NCBI GenBank assembly: GCA_005239935.1
Contig: SBAZ01000152.1
Location: forward strand, 1 to 36,799
Length of the DNA: 36,799 nt
Direction: 5' to 3'
Source of the DNA: Planctomycetales bacterium
Lineage (GTDB): Bacteria > Omnitrophota > Gorgyraeia > Aquiviventales > Aquiviventaceae
The notes beneath the pieces were generated by a model. It made no database searches and was not told the DNA's origin. It saw nothing but the letters and a program-made list of their open reading frames with translations. Below are positions 35,799 through 36,799 of the stretch, piece by piece (the first letter of the stretch is position 1; every line of letters begins with the position of its first letter). The translations under genes were made by a program, and so were the position numbers.

Positions 35799-36407
35799 TC
35801 ACTTCGAGAGTGTCCTGTGGCGGCGGATGAGCTGCGCGAGTTGCTCATCAAGCCACCGACGAAATTTCACGTTATGAAATTCGAGTGTCGCGACGCCATA
35901 CGCCGATGTTTGTCGAGTCGGCTCACTGCGACTGTCCGTATGACGATAAACGCGCACCTGCCTCGCCGGCAACGCCAGCTTACGTGCCCAATAACGCCGA
36001 GCCCGCCCCAACGGGAAGGGCTGGTTGACGCGAACGTACACTTTGAGCTTGTCTTCCTCAACTCCACCAATCTGCCTGAGGAATTGAGCAAACAACTGGA
36101 GAACCTCTGCGTCAAGGTTGCCGATCTGGACCCTGTCACGCTTCTTGCTCCCTTCGGCCCAATGCAAGGCAAGCGCCGCGGCGGTCAGCTCTTGCTGCGT
36201 GCGTGTCAGGCGCGACGTGATCTGGAATGGATCGCCATCGGGGTGAAGCTTCACGTACGTGCTCTCGCTCCAGGACCGCCTGGCGATGCCATAGCGCTTT
36301 AGCCAATAGAGTACGGTCGCGTGCGTCGTCCCCAACGTGTGAGCAGTTTCGGCCATCGAGAGGTGACGTCCCTGATAGAGTGCGAGCAAGGTGTCCCGTT
36401 CAATCAT
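35799..36407 (-). CDS. HTH + LAGLIDADG-like (WAEGSKK motif) protein
   Basis: N-terminal HTH (SMAETAHTLGTTHATVLYWLKRYGI) and ALHWAEGSKKRDRVQIGNLDAEVLQLFAQFLRQIGGVEEDKLKVYVRVN, reminiscent of standalone LAGLIDADG-type proteins. Confidence 0.6.
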   Translation of the reverse strand: MIERDTLLALYQGRHLSMAETAHTLGTTHATVLYWLKRYGIARRSWSESTYVKLHPDGDPFQITSRLTRTQQELTAAALALHWAEGSKKRDRVQIGNLDAEVLQLFAQFLRQIGGVEEDKLKVYVRVNQPFPLGRARRYWARKLALPARQVRVYRHTDSRSEPTRQTSAYGVATLEFHNVKFRRWLDEQLAQLIRRHRTLSK

Positions 36408-36420
36408 TCGAAGGAAAACC

Positions 36421-36494
36421 TGGGCGGTACAGGATTTGAACCTGTGACCTCATGGATGTCGACCATGCGCTCTAACCAGCTGAGCTAACCGCCC
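36421..36494 (-). tRNA. tRNA-Val (GAC)
   Basis: Cloverleaf GGGCGGT TA GCTC..GAGC G CATGG TCGACAT CCATG AGGTC ACAGG TTCAAAT CCTGT ACCGCCC A; CCA not encoded. Confidence 0.9.
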
Positions 36495-36531
36495 GCGCAT
36501 CCTTCTTCAAGAATGTCCGCCACGAAAACGG

Positions 36532-36617
36532 TGCCGGGGGTGGGATTCGAACCCACACGCCCCGTGCGGGGCTTGGGATTTTAAGTCCCAATTGTCTGCC
36601 AATTCCAGCACCCCGGC
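36532..36617 (-). tRNA. tRNA-Leu (TAA)
   Basis: Long variable arm (GCCCCGCACGGGGC), anticodon loop CTTAAAA, acceptor GCCGGGG/CCCCGGC. Confidence 0.93.
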
Positions 36618-36638
36618 GCGCAGTCTGCCCGAAGAAAA

Positions 36639-36799
36639 CGAGGCGCGGATCGGAATCGAACCGATGTATAAGGGTTTTGTCCCTCGACTCGCTCGCGCCG
36701 GAGAAGGCGAGGCGGCGATCGGAATCGAACCGATGTATAAGGGTTTTGTCCCTCGACTCGCTCGCGCCGGAGAAGGCGAGGCGGCGATCGGAATCGAAC
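36639..36799 (-). repeat. 69-bp tandem repeat of a tRNA-like sequence (T-arm ATCGG-TTCGATT-CCGAT plus acceptor-like end), two full units and one partial at the window edge
   Basis: Units at 36639, 36708 and 36777 with identical 69-bp spacing; no recognisable D-arm. Confidence 0.75.

Overview
High-GC bacterial chromosomal segment, almost all on the minus strand. It carries an NadE/FTR1/Fur block; TCA genes (sucD, sucC, citrate synthase, mdh); glycogen genes (pfkB-type kinase, glgA, GH57/DUF1957, DUF4912); a sulfur block (NIL domain, CysO/MoaD-like carrier, threonine synthase, two TusA-like proteins, cysteine synthase, JAMM protease, ABC transporter, sat, CysH-type APS reductase, cysC); rarA with a probable 6S RNA upstream; pheST; an APC permease-USP fusion; rplT-rpmI-infC-thrS; and tRNAs. 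The most unusual signal is a family of five structured intergenic elements (about 105-165 bp). They have terminal inverted repeats of the form ATCCCACCACCTGC...GCAGGTGGTGGGAT and lie exactly at gene starts or stop/start junctions. Four of the five are flanked by ATGA on both sides, so the upstream TGA and the downstream ATG are both kept. Each element contains an open frame M(I/T)PPPA..., which in four copies ends ...GGATGA on the next gene's start codon, giving an ATGA - mini-ORF - ATGA relay. Inside the terminal stem each copy can form three hairpins whose sequence varies while pairing is mostly kept. I interpret them as a mobile, coupling-preserving element family that targets ATGA. All calls are by eye; no searches or folding programs were run.
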